Below are positions 25,046 through 33,251 of a stretch of 64,000 nucleotides of DNA, piece by piece. The DNA comes from Mucilaginibacter rubeus (lineage in GTDB: Bacteria > Bacteroidota > Bacteroidia > Sphingobacteriales > Sphingobacteriaceae), in the NCBI RefSeq assembly GCF_003286415.2, contig NZ_CP043450.1, positions 5,828,001 through 5,892,000 of the forward strand, written 5' to 3'. The position numbers and the translations under genes were made by a program. Within the stretch, counting starts at the first letter, position 1. Each line of letters starts with the position of its first letter. The notes under the pieces were generated by a model. That model did no database searches. It saw nothing but the letters and a program-made list of their open reading frames with translations, and was not told the origin of the DNA.

Positions 25046-26989
25046 TTAACGCCTTTGATATTCGGGCGAGCCAATGATAACCCCAACCACCTGTGCAAGC
25101 ATTGAATTATTGCCCGCTGTGCTTTGCATCGCCGTAAAATTATTTTTTCGCTTGCCTTTTAAACCAGCCTGTTGATCCATCATTTCGTTGCTGCTTGCCG
25201 GTGCCATAGTTGCAGCAGGAGTTTTGGCACTGGCTTCGTCAACCTTTTCCATGAGTTTTGGATCATTAAGCATTGGGGTAAGCCTTTTGATGGTTTCATC
25301 AAGCGGACGCCCCGGCAATATCAGTTTACTATATGTGGTAAGCGCCGCCTGGGCGCTTTCGGGTTCGTGATGGTTATTGAGCGCGGCCAGATCGACCTTT
25401 ACACCGGGGATTCTGCCTGATGCCAGCGCGAGGCCAAAGTTCATGCGGTTTAACAGCGCGCCGGTATTGATCCAGTACTGGCCTTTATCAGGAAAACCTG
25501 TAGGAGCCTGATAATAATAGATTTTTTCGCCCATTTTATTTATCCAGTTAAACAACTGGTAAGGCTGGTTAACGTCGGCATGCAGTGCACGCACCGAACC
25601 TATGGCCAGCTCAAACGGCGATTTTGTTTTTTCCCTTACAGCCGCTGCATTCCAAAACTCCGGCGCATCAACCATGGTGATCAATACTTGTTTAATGTCA
25701 CCGTCTTTACTCATAAAGGTGCGGGCCATTTTATCGATGAGTGTTTGCGGAGGATTATCGCTCACAAAACGGGTGGCTAATTTTTTTGATATAAATTTCG
25801 CTGTAGCTTGCTGATGTGCCAGCATAGTAAGCAATTGTACGCCCTCATCATAACCACCACCTGCAGTAAACTGGTGGCCTAAAACTATCTTTTCGCCATT
25901 ATCATGCTTGTTGGGATTAAACAGAAAATCACCGTCATGTACAAAACCCCGACTTTGCAATTTATCATCACCTACACGGTTCATTAACTTTTGCCCGGCG
26001 TTTCCGTAAGCGCCCATCGGATACACCGACCAACCCGTAAGTACTCTTGCCGCCTGGGTAACATCCTGCTGGGTATACCCCCCATCTACCCCAAGGGTGT
26101 GCAATTCCATTACCTCGCGGGCGTAATTTTCATTTAGTCCCTGGGCTTTTTTTGCCTTGTTTAACTTAGGCATATTGGCAAAACGCGCGGTATCGGTGCT
26201 TTGCATTTGCAGCGCAAGGCGGCGGCGAACCTGACCATTGCCAGCCTGCATATTATCGTTATTGCCCGAGCTGCTGAAATTATCCAGGTAATACAACATG
26301 GCCGGCGACTTGGCGGTGGCCAGCAACAGGTCGTTAAATTTCCCTAATGCGTTAGGGCGAATTACATCACGCTCATAAGCGGGAATAAACTGGGAGCAGT
26401 CGTTTTTAACAACAGATACATTGAAATGGTTAAACCAGAAACTGGTCATCACTTCCTGCAACTGGTTATTGCTGTAAGCAGCCCTTAATATTTTTTGATT
26501 GATGAATTGGCGCAATAACTCCTGCTCGGGTTTCAAGCCATTTTGCTGCATATAGTTTTGCAGCTGATCGCGATAGGCTTTTCTATCAGTTTTTACCGAA
26601 TCTTTGTTAACAACACCATCCTTTACGGCCATTCGTAAAACCTGGCCACCTTTGGGGTATTGTGCTACAACCTCAGTATTGCTAAGCTTAAGCGCGTCGT
26701 ATTTATCCAGAAGCTGGTTTAAGGAATCATCAGGCATTTGGGCATCAAGTTGAGCCGCGAACCATTTTTCCGGGCCCATTTTAACTACTTCTTCTACTTC
26801 GCCGGGTGTTTCACCGTATGTAAAACGACTTAGTAAATGGGCGGCAGCCTGTTCGGAAGTTAAGCCGGCTTTTTTATAAGGAAACTTCAAATCGGAGTAG
26901 GCAGAATAGCCCGGCAAAAAGGCAGTAAATACGGTACACACACACAACAACAAAACAAAGCCACACCAGTACTTAACAGCCTTTTTCAT
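25046..26989 (-). CDS. DUF1800 family protein, exported
   Basis: A 647-residue protein with an N-terminal hydrophobic segment (about 7-25). It then shows the DUF1800 layout: AAAHLLSRFTYGETPGEVEE, MTSFWFNHFNVSV, NENYAREVMELHTLGVDGGY with TQQDVTQAARVLTGW, and SPFELAIGSVRAL. Function is unknown in the literature I can recall; the family almost always pairs with DUF1501, as here. It heads the two-gene operon and is divergent from the small secreted protein at 27156. The C-terminal tail is low-complexity (ASAKTPAATMAPASSNEMM). Confidence 0.92.
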   Translation of the reverse strand: MKKAVKYWCGFVLLLCVCTVFTAFLPGYSAYSDLKFPYKKAGLTSEQAAAHLLSRFTYGETPGEVEEVVKMGPEKWFAAQLDAQMPDDSLNQLLDKYDALKLSNTEVVAQYPKGGQVLRMAVKDGVVNKDSVKTDRKAYRDQLQNYMQQNGLKPEQELLRQFINQKILRAAYSNNQLQEVMTSFWFNHFNVSVVKNDCSQFIPAYERDVIRPNALGKFNDLLLATAKSPAMLYYLDNFSSSGNNDNMQAGNGQVRRRLALQMQSTDTARFANMPKLNKAKKAQGLNENYAREVMELHTLGVDGGYTQQDVTQAARVLTGWSVYPMGAYGNAGQKLMNRVGDDKLQSRGFVHDGDFLFNPNKHDNGEKIVLGHQFTAGGGYDEGVQLLTMLAHQQATAKFISKKLATRFVSDNPPQTLIDKMARTFMSKDGDIKQVLITMVDAPEFWNAAAVREKTKSPFELAIGSVRALHADVNQPYQLFNWINKMGEKIYYYQAPTGFPDKGQYWINTGALLNRMNFGLALASGRIPGVKVDLAALNNHHEPESAQAALTTYSKLILPGRPLDETIKRLTPMLNDPKLMEKVDEASAKTPAATMAPASSNEMMDQQAGLKGKRKNNFTAMQSTAGNNSMLAQVVGVIIGSPEYQRR

Positions 26990-27155
26990 AGTATCCGGGT
27001 TATTAATTAAAAAAATTTAATTTACATGCTACAGTATGACCACAAAAAGGCAGCTTGGTTTAATTTAATTGTAAAACAAACTTAAATATTTAGCTATTTA
27101 AACTAAAACCCATCTATATTGTCAATAGCTTTAATTATCTGAAAAAATAAGAACC

Positions 27156-27527
27156 ATGAAAAAATTACTGATGATACTGGCCCTGGCCGGCGGACTAAGC
27201 TTCACCGCAAGCGCGCAAAAGAAAGTAGAAAAAACACCGGCCCAAAAAGCAGGCAATAAAACCGAGCACCTGGAAAAACATTTGAAACTTACTGCCGATC
27301 AAACCAAAAAAGTAAACGCTGTTTTACTGGCACAAGCCACAAGCATTGATAGCCTGAAGAAATTAAAGCAGGACAAAAAGACAAGTCACCTGGCCGATCA
27401 GAAGATCAAAAAACAAACTTCCGAAAAGCTCGACAAGATCTTTACCCCTGAGCAGAAAAAGCTTTATGCTGAAATGAAAGCCGAAAAGAAAGCTAAAAAA
27501 GACGCGATAAAAAAAGCTGCTCAATAA
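27156..27527 (+). CDS. Small secreted lysine-rich helical protein
   Basis: A 123-residue product with a signal peptide (cleavage after SFTASA-Q). The mature part is mostly charged helix: NKTEHLEKHLKLTADQTKKV, SEKLDKIFTPEQKKLYAEMK and a lysine-rich tail. The two L-T-x-(D/E)-Q turns (LTADQ, FTPEQ) resemble the LTxxQ pairs of Spy/CpxP periplasmic chaperone-like proteins, which is the best guess. It is probably monocistronic, ending at the terminator at 27584. Confidence 0.8.
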   Translation: MKKLLMILALAGGLSFTASAQKKVEKTPAQKAGNKTEHLEKHLKLTADQTKKVNAVLLAQATSIDSLKKLKQDKKTSHLADQKIKKQTSEKLDKIFTPEQKKLYAEMKAEKKAKKDAIKKAAQ

Positions 27528-27583
27528 AAAAGAACATTGATTTTCAGGATTAGGGGATTTCCTTGATGCTATAAACTACTTTT

Positions 27584-27610
27584 AAAAACGGGATATTCTC
27601 CCGTTTTTTT
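27584..27610 (+). terminator. Intrinsic terminator
   Basis: AAAAACGGGA pairs with TCCCGTTTTT around a 5-nt loop, followed by a T-run (to 27610). It ends the small secreted-protein transcript, 57 bp after its stop. Confidence 0.88.
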
Positions 27611-27674
27611 GTTTTTACACTTTTCGGGCTTTGTATAAAATATCCTAATTTTAAGATAAATCGGTTATTACAAC

Positions 27675-28142
27675 ATGGCTCCAAACCTGCTGGCAAAAAA
27701 CAAGCTTACCATACTGTATGGGCTGTGCCTTGCTGTGTTATTACTTTTGCTGAAATGGCTCGAACTAAAACTGGTAATAGTTAACAATGCTTATGAAGTA
27801 TACATGGGCGCCATTGCCGTATTTTTTACCGCGCTCGGGATCTGGCTGGCATTAAAGCTTACCAAACCCAAAACAGTAATAGTAGAAAAGCAGGTTTATG
27901 TAAATAACGGCCCCGAATTTACTGTTAACCAGGCCGAGGTAGAAAAACTGGGCCTCAGCAAACGTGAGCTGGATGTTTTGCAACTGATGGCCGAAGGGCT
28001 GAGCAACCAGGAAATTTCAGAGCGATTGTTTGTATCGTTAAATACCATCAAAACCCACTCGGCAAGGGTGTTTGAAAAAATGGAGGTAAAACGCCGTACA
28101 CAAGCCGTTGAAATGGGCAAACGGCTAAGCATTATCCCTTAA
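27675..28142 (+). CDS. Membrane-anchored LuxR-type HTH regulator
   Basis: Two hydrophobic segments (about 11-31 and 43-62) precede a LuxR/NarL HTH at 93-150: LGLSKRELDVLQLMAEGLSN, EISERLFVSLNTIKTHSARV, FEKMEVKRRTQAVE. There is no receiver domain, so control is not by a classical histidine kinase phosphate. At 155 residues it is a membrane-tethered DNA-binding protein, which would limit it to loci that can reach the membrane or require proteolytic release. The DUF4199 membrane protein gene follows 111 bp downstream. Confidence 0.88.
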   Translation: MAPNLLAKNKLTILYGLCLAVLLLLLKWLELKLVIVNNAYEVYMGAIAVFFTALGIWLALKLTKPKTVIVEKQVYVNNGPEFTVNQAEVEKLGLSKRELDVLQLMAEGLSNQEISERLFVSLNTIKTHSARVFEKMEVKRRTQAVEMGKRLSIIP

Positions 28143-28253
28143 CCGGCATCATACTTTGGTACTAAAAACGGCATATTTTTCAAAATCACCCTAAAGTATG
28201 AGCCCGAAAAGTTTCTGACAAGTCAAATTTGTGCTATCAAAACATAAAACGAT

Positions 28254-28793
28254 ATGAAAAAGAATGTACTTGTTTTTGGGGCAATCTCCGGTTTGATCAT
28301 TGCCGCAACCGGTGGAATTTCGGGGGCCCTGTGTTATAACAATCCCAATTTTCAGGGCAACATGTGGGTGGGCTACGGCTCCATGCTGCTGGCTTTCTCA
28401 CTGATATTTGTAGCTATTAAAAACTACCGCGATAAATACAATGAAGGCGTAATCAGTTTCGGCAAAGCTTTTATGATTGGCCTTTATATTGTGCTCATCA
28501 CATCAACTGTTTATGTAATTGTATGGCTTATCGAGCTCTACAATTTCTATCCCGATTTTATGACTAAATATGTAGCCCATGTTTTAAGGGAAGCCAAAGC
28601 CCACGGCGCAACGGATGCCGAACTTAAACAGCAGGAGGCAAGTATGGCCGGTTATGTTAACATGTATAAAAACCCTTTTGGCGTTATTGTGCTTACTTAT
28701 ATGGAGATTTTGCCCGTTGGCCTGGTGATTGCGCTGATAGCAGCTTTAATCCTGAAACGCAAAAACGCCAATCCACAATTAGTTACCAACTAA
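28254..28793 (+). CDS. DUF4199 family membrane protein
   Basis: A 179-residue protein with four predicted membrane segments (about 5-27, 38-58, 75-98, 143-165) and the KAFMIGLYIVLITSTVYVIV region typical of DUF4199. The family is largely restricted to Bacteroidota and has no established function. A soluble helical stretch (KAHGATDAELKQQEASM) lies between segments three and four. Position after the membrane-anchored LuxR gene suggests a link, possibly as target or sensor; this is inference. Confidence 0.82.
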   Translation: MKKNVLVFGAISGLIIAATGGISGALCYNNPNFQGNMWVGYGSMLLAFSLIFVAIKNYRDKYNEGVISFGKAFMIGLYIVLITSTVYVIVWLIELYNFYPDFMTKYVAHVLREAKAHGATDAELKQQEASMAGYVNMYKNPFGVIVLTYMEILPVGLVIALIAALILKRKNANPQLVTN

Positions 28794-28821
28794 AGTTCCT
28801 ATACAGGTTGATGTAATTTTA

Positions 28822-28911
28822 TGTTATTGCTGAGCGAAGCGCGGCAATCGCTTGCTATACAGAGCGGCTGTGCTTCCAAGCAATTGCTTCGTTGTTACAG
28901 CAATGACATAA
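28822..28911. repeat. Degenerate copy of the CGTCATTGCGAGG dispersed element
   Basis: The segment keeps the pattern of the element (ATTGCTGAGCGAAG..., a CTATACAGAGCGGCT centre, then CAATTGCTTCGTTGTTACAG and CAATGAC) but with many substitutions and an altered left end. It lies between the DUF4199 and LysR genes. Confidence 0.6.
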
Positions 28912-28957
28912 AAATCGGAAGCAATTAATCTCAACTATTTATTCCTAAATTGGCTCA

Positions 28958-29857
28958 ATGATATTTGATTTCAGGTTGAAGGTTTTTTATACAGTTGCGC
29001 AGCGGTTGAGCTTTACCAAGGCCGCATCTGAGTTGTTTATTACCCAGCCTGCTGTCACCAAACATATCAAGGAACTTGAACAGCAGCTTAGCGTGCAGCT
29101 GTTTAAGCGTAACGGCAATAATATCGCCCTCACTACCGCTGGCAAGATCCTTGAAAAATATGCCGAAAAGATTTTTCAGACTTATACCGAGCTTGAAACC
29201 GAACTGGCACAGCTTAACAATTTAGAAGCCGGTACCCTGCACATAGGGGCCAGTACCACCGTAGCCCAAACCATTTTGCCTAAGCTGTTGGCTATGTTCA
29301 AAAAAACATACCCTAAGGTCACCTTCAACTTTATCCAGGCCAATACCGACCAAATCTCGCAACTGGTACTTGCCGAAAAAATAGATATCGCTATAGTTGA
29401 AGGTGCGGCCCATTCGCCGCAATTATCTTATACCGATTTCATCAAGGACGAAATTGTACTGGTGACCAGCGCTAACAATAAGTTATCCAAAAAAGCCGAG
29501 ATCTCCCCAAAACAATTACCCGCTATTCCACTGGTTTTAAGAGAAGCAGGATCGGGTACGCTGGATGTTATTTTCAATGCCTTGGCGGCCATACAGATCA
29601 ATCCCAAAGACCTTAATATAGAGATTCAGCTGGAGAGCAGTATCGCCATAAAACAATACCTTTTATACTCAGAAACAGCTACATTCCTCTCCATCCAATC
29701 GGTAGTGAGCGAATTGAAATACAACGAGCTCAGCATTATTGACGTTAAAGGATTGGAGATTTTCCGCACGTTTCAATTTATTCAGCTGCATGGGAAACAC
29801 AGCAAACTGATTGAATTATTTAAACGTTTTTGCCTCGCCAATTATAACTTAAAGTAA
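28958..29857 (+). CDS. LysR-family transcriptional regulator
   Basis: The N-terminal HTH is standard: FYTVAQRLSFTKAASELFIT, QPAVTKHIKELEQQLSVQLF, ALTTAGKILEKYAEKI. A periplasmic-binding-protein-like effector domain follows (from about 90, LHIGASTTVAQTILPKLLAM). Length (299) is normal. It lies upstream of, and on the same strand as, a flavin reductase and a ferredoxin (77 bp gap), so it may control this redox pair. The effector domain resembles the CysB/CysL-type subgroup, but no ligand can be assigned. Confidence 0.93.
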   Translation: MIFDFRLKVFYTVAQRLSFTKAASELFITQPAVTKHIKELEQQLSVQLFKRNGNNIALTTAGKILEKYAEKIFQTYTELETELAQLNNLEAGTLHIGASTTVAQTILPKLLAMFKKTYPKVTFNFIQANTDQISQLVLAEKIDIAIVEGAAHSPQLSYTDFIKDEIVLVTSANNKLSKKAEISPKQLPAIPLVLREAGSGTLDVIFNALAAIQINPKDLNIEIQLESSIAIKQYLLYSETATFLSIQSVVSELKYNELSIIDVKGLEIFRTFQFIQLHGKHSKLIELFKRFCLANYNLK

Positions 29858-29934
29858 TCGCATATTACTTTATATCATTTGATTACCAATAGGTTTAGCT
29901 CCAAATTTGAGTGCTGAACAAAAGGCAATCACAC

Positions 29935-30945
29935 ATGGAACACATTACTACCGATATCTGCATTATAGGCGCCGGGCCTGTTGGTTTATTTGCCGTTTTT
30001 GAAGCCGGACTGCTCAAAATGCGCTGCCATTTAATTGACGTACTGCCGCAGGTTGGCGGTCAGCTTTCTGAAATCTATCCTCATAAACCTATATATGACA
30101 TTCCGGGTTACCCCGATGTTACCGCACAACAACTGGTAGATAACCTGATGCTGCAGATAGCCCCGTTTCACCCAACCTTCAGTTTAGGAGAACGCGTGGA
30201 AAACCTGCAGCGTAATGAGGATGGCTCATACAACATCATCACCAATGATGGTACTGTTGTTCATTGCCAGGTAGTAGTAATTGCCGGCGGACTTGGTTGC
30301 TTTGAACCCCGCAAACCGGAAATTGACCGCCTTACAGATTTTGAGGGTAAAGGCGTAGCCTATATGGTTAAAAACCCCGAACATTTCCGAGATAAAAAAG
30401 TGGTGTTGGCTGGTGGTGGTGATTCAGCGTTGGATTGGGCCGTTTTCCTGAGCAACGTAGCCGAACGGGTTACACTTGTTCACCGGGGCGATACTTTCCG
30501 CGGAGCACCTGACAGTGCGGAGAAAGTATTTGACCTGGCACGGGAAGGTAAGATCGACCTGATCCTGAAATCGAACGTGGTTGCCTTAACGGGCGATGAC
30601 CGTCTGCGCGAGATCACCCTGCTTGACCGCGACCAACAGGTTAGCCACATTGAGGCCGATCACCTTATTCCACTCTTCGGTCTTAGCCCTAAACTTGGCC
30701 CCATCGCCGATTGGGGATTGAACATAGATCGATCAGCCATCGCGGTAAATACAGTTGATTACAGCACCAATATCGAGCGCATCTACGCTATTGGGGATAT
30801 CAACACCTATCTGGGTAAGCTTAAGCTGATATTGTGCGGCTTCCACGAGAGTGCATTGATGGCGCAAAGTGCCTTCAAATATGTTTTCCCCGAGCAAAAA
30901 CTGAGTTTTAAATATACCACCGTTTACGGTGTAAGCGCTTTTTAG
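29935..30945 (+). CDS. Ferredoxin-NADP+ reductase, thioredoxin-reductase-like type
   Basis: I chose the ATG at 29935 (MEHITTDICIIGAGPVGLFA, 336 aa) over a GTG eight codons earlier. FAD is bound by CIIGAGPVGLFAVFEAGL (GxGxxG), NAD(P)H by VVLAGGGDSALDWAVFLSNV, and IYAIGDINTY near the end is the second FAD motif. There is no CxxC redox pair, which separates it from thioredoxin reductase and places it in the TrxR-like FNR group. It exchanges electrons between NADPH and ferredoxin. The partner ferredoxin gene starts 2 bp after the stop, which supports the assignment. Confidence 0.92.
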   Translation: MEHITTDICIIGAGPVGLFAVFEAGLLKMRCHLIDVLPQVGGQLSEIYPHKPIYDIPGYPDVTAQQLVDNLMLQIAPFHPTFSLGERVENLQRNEDGSYNIITNDGTVVHCQVVVIAGGLGCFEPRKPEIDRLTDFEGKGVAYMVKNPEHFRDKKVVLAGGGDSALDWAVFLSNVAERVTLVHRGDTFRGAPDSAEKVFDLAREGKIDLILKSNVVALTGDDRLREITLLDRDQQVSHIEADHLIPLFGLSPKLGPIADWGLNIDRSAIAVNTVDYSTNIERIYAIGDINTYLGKLKLILCGFHESALMAQSAFKYVFPEQKLSFKYTTVYGVSAF

Positions 30946-30947
30946 CC

Positions 30948-31265
30948 ATGATAAATTTAACCATAATTGACCGCGACGGCGGCAGCAGGTCGGTCGAAAT
31001 ACCGGAAGGTATTAACCTGAGCCTGATGGAAGTACTGAAAGCATCTGAGTATGACATCCTGGCTACTTGCGGCGGCATGGCGCTTTGTGCTACCTGCCAT
31101 GTGCAGGTAATAGAAGGCCCTGAAGAATATTTTACCGCAACTGATACCGAGCTGGATGTATTGGATACCTTACCCTATGCCCCTCCTGCAAGTCGCCTGG
31201 CATGTCAGATCAGGATTACCGAAGATATGGACGGGATGGTGTTTAAGCTGGTGGGGGAAGAGTAA
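30948..31265 (+). CDS. 2Fe-2S ferredoxin (adrenodoxin-like)
   Basis: The 105-residue protein has the cluster-binding cysteines of plant/adrenodoxin ferredoxins: TCGGMALCATCHVQV (C-x5-C-x2-C at about 42, 48, 51) and a fourth in SRLACQIRI (about 86). The negatively charged stretch between them (EEYFTATDTELDVLDTL) is typical of partner-binding surfaces. It carries electrons from the adjoining reductase to an unknown acceptor; no oxygenase or other acceptor is in the window. Confidence 0.93.
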   Translation: MINLTIIDRDGGSRSVEIPEGINLSLMEVLKASEYDILATCGGMALCATCHVQVIEGPEEYFTATDTELDVLDTLPYAPPASRLACQIRITEDMDGMVFKLVGEE

Positions 31266-31266
31266 A

Positions 31267-31310
31267 ATTTGAAGTCGGAAGTCTTGAGTTCAAAGTCTTA
31301 AGTCGGAGTA
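31267..31310. repeat. Oligomer repeat of the AAGTCTTGAGT type
   Basis: The sequence is built of related 8-12 nt units: GAAGTCGGAAGTCTTGAGTT, CAAAGTCTTAAGTCGGAG. It is similar in style, not sequence, to the repeat stretches at 1407-1475, 5078-5107 and 39862-39935. Confidence 0.55.
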
Positions 31311-31393
31311 AAAATCCTTGTGTTTTGTGTGCGAGCCCTGTTGCCGGTTTACTATTTTTCTTTCCGGCAGCGGGGTTTTGTTGCTTTTTTGCC

Positions 31394-31487
31394 CGTCATT
31401 GCGAGGCACGAAGCAATCCCATACTTACAGAGTGGCTTTGCAAATCGCCCTGTACAGTTCGCGATTGCTTCGTGCCTCGCAATGACG
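31394..31487. repeat. Full copy of the CGTCATTGCGAGG dispersed element
   Basis: The left end CGTCATTGCGAGGCACGAAG continues into CAATCCC; the right end (31466-31487) is the near reverse complement ending TGCCTCGCAATGACG. The spacer between is longer and more diverged than in the other full copies. It lies between the ferredoxin and bshC genes, which converge. Confidence 0.85.
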
Positions 31488-31502
31488 TGGTGGAAATGGC
31501 TT

Positions 31503-33119
31503 TTACTTCTCCGTCAGCACCGTAAACTTAAAATCTAATGGTTCAAACAGACGGATAAGCTCATCAATAAAGGTTTGTCCCCATTTTACATACATGAGGC
31601 CAAAGTTTTCGGAGCGTTCCTGCAGACTATCCTTCGGGAATAGCTCGGCTTTAACGGCAGTTAATTGCTCTAAACGTACGCTATAATTTCTTTTTTCGGC
31701 GCGGATCAGTTTCTTTTCCAGGTTATCCATGGCCTTTTTAAGGCGCGCCTGTACAGCCGCTGCTGATGGAGAAAGTGTAGGATCTATCTTGTAAGCACGC
31801 AGCTTTATTTTTTCGAACAAGCTTTCCATTTCGCGCCATTCTTCGGCAATGCTCAGGTTATGATCGCTGTGCTTTTTAATCCAGTAGGTTTGCAGGGCAT
31901 CACTTTCTTTAAATAAGGAAAGGCTATCTAAATCCATTCGTGATATTTTGGCCGCTTGCTCCTTTTTAATTACCAATGCAGAGTTACGGAGGATCAGGAT
32001 CGGGAAATCAATTTTATAATGATCAAAGTTCGATTTCAGCTCCAGCCAGTAAACTACTTCGGCACCGCCACCGATATAAGCGATGTTTGGCAAAATACAT
32101 TCCTGGTATAGTGGGCGCATCACGACGTTAGGGCTAAAACGTTCCGGATATTCGGCTATTTCTTTTTTTAGTTCAGCTTCGGTAAAACTAATCTCGGTAT
32201 TAAGCACATGATAGCTGTCATTCTCAAAAACTATCCTTTCGCGCAGCTGATCCTTCAGGTAAAAGAAATTGATCTCGCGTGGATTAACCTGGATATGTAC
32301 ACCAAGCTCATGTAGTTTTTGATTGGTTTCGCTGATATTTTTGAAGCTATGCTGACCAATAATATCCTGTTCAATAATTTGCGCGAATTCCTTTTTAAAC
32401 TCATGGTCATCGGCGTCAATGATCACTAAACCGTATTGGCCAAACAAAGAGTTAACCAGGTATCTTGTAGCATCCGCAAGCTTATCAAATTTGGTGTAGG
32501 CTGTTTCAACAATTTCGGCAAGATCGGTCGCGTGGCCTTCCATACCTAAAACACCTTTGTACTGGTTAAGCGCCTGGCGTATGCTCACCGGATCGATACG
32601 GCCGGTTGCTCCCGAAGCTTCGTACCACCAGTGTACTTTTTTACCGCCTATATTGGTATAGTTGATCTCGGCAAAGTCGTGGTCTTCGCTGGCCATCCAG
32701 TAAACAGGTACAAAGTTTTTATCCGGATGAGCGGCTTTTAATTGCTGCGCCAATTTAATGGCCGTAGCTATTTTATAAAGGAAATACAACGGCCCGGCGA
32801 AGATATTTAGCTGGTGCCCGGTTGTAATGGTATAAGTATTGTCCTGCTTTAACAGCTCCAGGTTTTGGGCTGTAAGGGCGGTTGAGTAAGTACATAATTT
32901 ACCGGGTTCCTTGCCTAAACATTCATATTGTTTAGTTAAAACACGTACCAGAACTTCGCGGTCGGCAACAACCTTTTTGCTTTTCAAAAAATCGGCAAAA
33001 CCGGCCATATCAGGGCGGTAGCCATAAAAAGGTTGTAGTTCTGGTTTATTGTCGATGTATTCGGCAACTGTGTTTGAAAAGAAACCGGTGTCTTTATAAC
33101 TTATACAGGATGCGTCCAT
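31503..33119 (-). CDS. bshC: Putative cysteine ligase BshC (bacillithiol synthesis)
   Basis: The 538-residue length and landmarks match BshC: FYGYRPDMAGFADFL near the start, TYTITTGHQLNIFAGPLYFL near 97-116, VPVYWMASEDHDFAEINY, then PNVVMRPLYQECILPNIAYI and GGGAEVVYWLELK. BshC adds cysteine to the glucosamine-malate backbone, the last step to the thiol bacillithiol. Many Bacteroidota have this pathway; the other steps (BshA, BshB) are not in this window. A coiled-coil C-terminal part (AAAVQARLKKAMDNLEKKLI) is visible. It is probably monocistronic. Confidence 0.92.
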   Translation of the reverse strand: MDASCISYKDTGFFSNTVAEYIDNKPELQPFYGYRPDMAGFADFLKSKKVVADREVLVRVLTKQYECLGKEPGKLCTYSTALTAQNLELLKQDNTYTITTGHQLNIFAGPLYFLYKIATAIKLAQQLKAAHPDKNFVPVYWMASEDHDFAEINYTNIGGKKVHWWYEASGATGRIDPVSIRQALNQYKGVLGMEGHATDLAEIVETAYTKFDKLADATRYLVNSLFGQYGLVIIDADDHEFKKEFAQIIEQDIIGQHSFKNISETNQKLHELGVHIQVNPREINFFYLKDQLRERIVFENDSYHVLNTEISFTEAELKKEIAEYPERFSPNVVMRPLYQECILPNIAYIGGGAEVVYWLELKSNFDHYKIDFPILILRNSALVIKKEQAAKISRMDLDSLSLFKESDALQTYWIKKHSDHNLSIAEEWREMESLFEKIKLRAYKIDPTLSPSAAAVQARLKKAMDNLEKKLIRAEKRNYSVRLEQLTAVKAELFPKDSLQERSENFGLMYVKWGQTFIDELIRLFEPLDFKFTVLTEK

Positions 33120-33251
33120 TTTTCATTTTGGATTTGGGATGTTCGATTTCGGATTTGCCCTAAAACAAAACATCAGCAAATAAAATTAAATGCTGATGTC
33201 GAAATTAGATTATAAATCGCAAATCGCTTTACAGCAGACTGCAAATTAACA

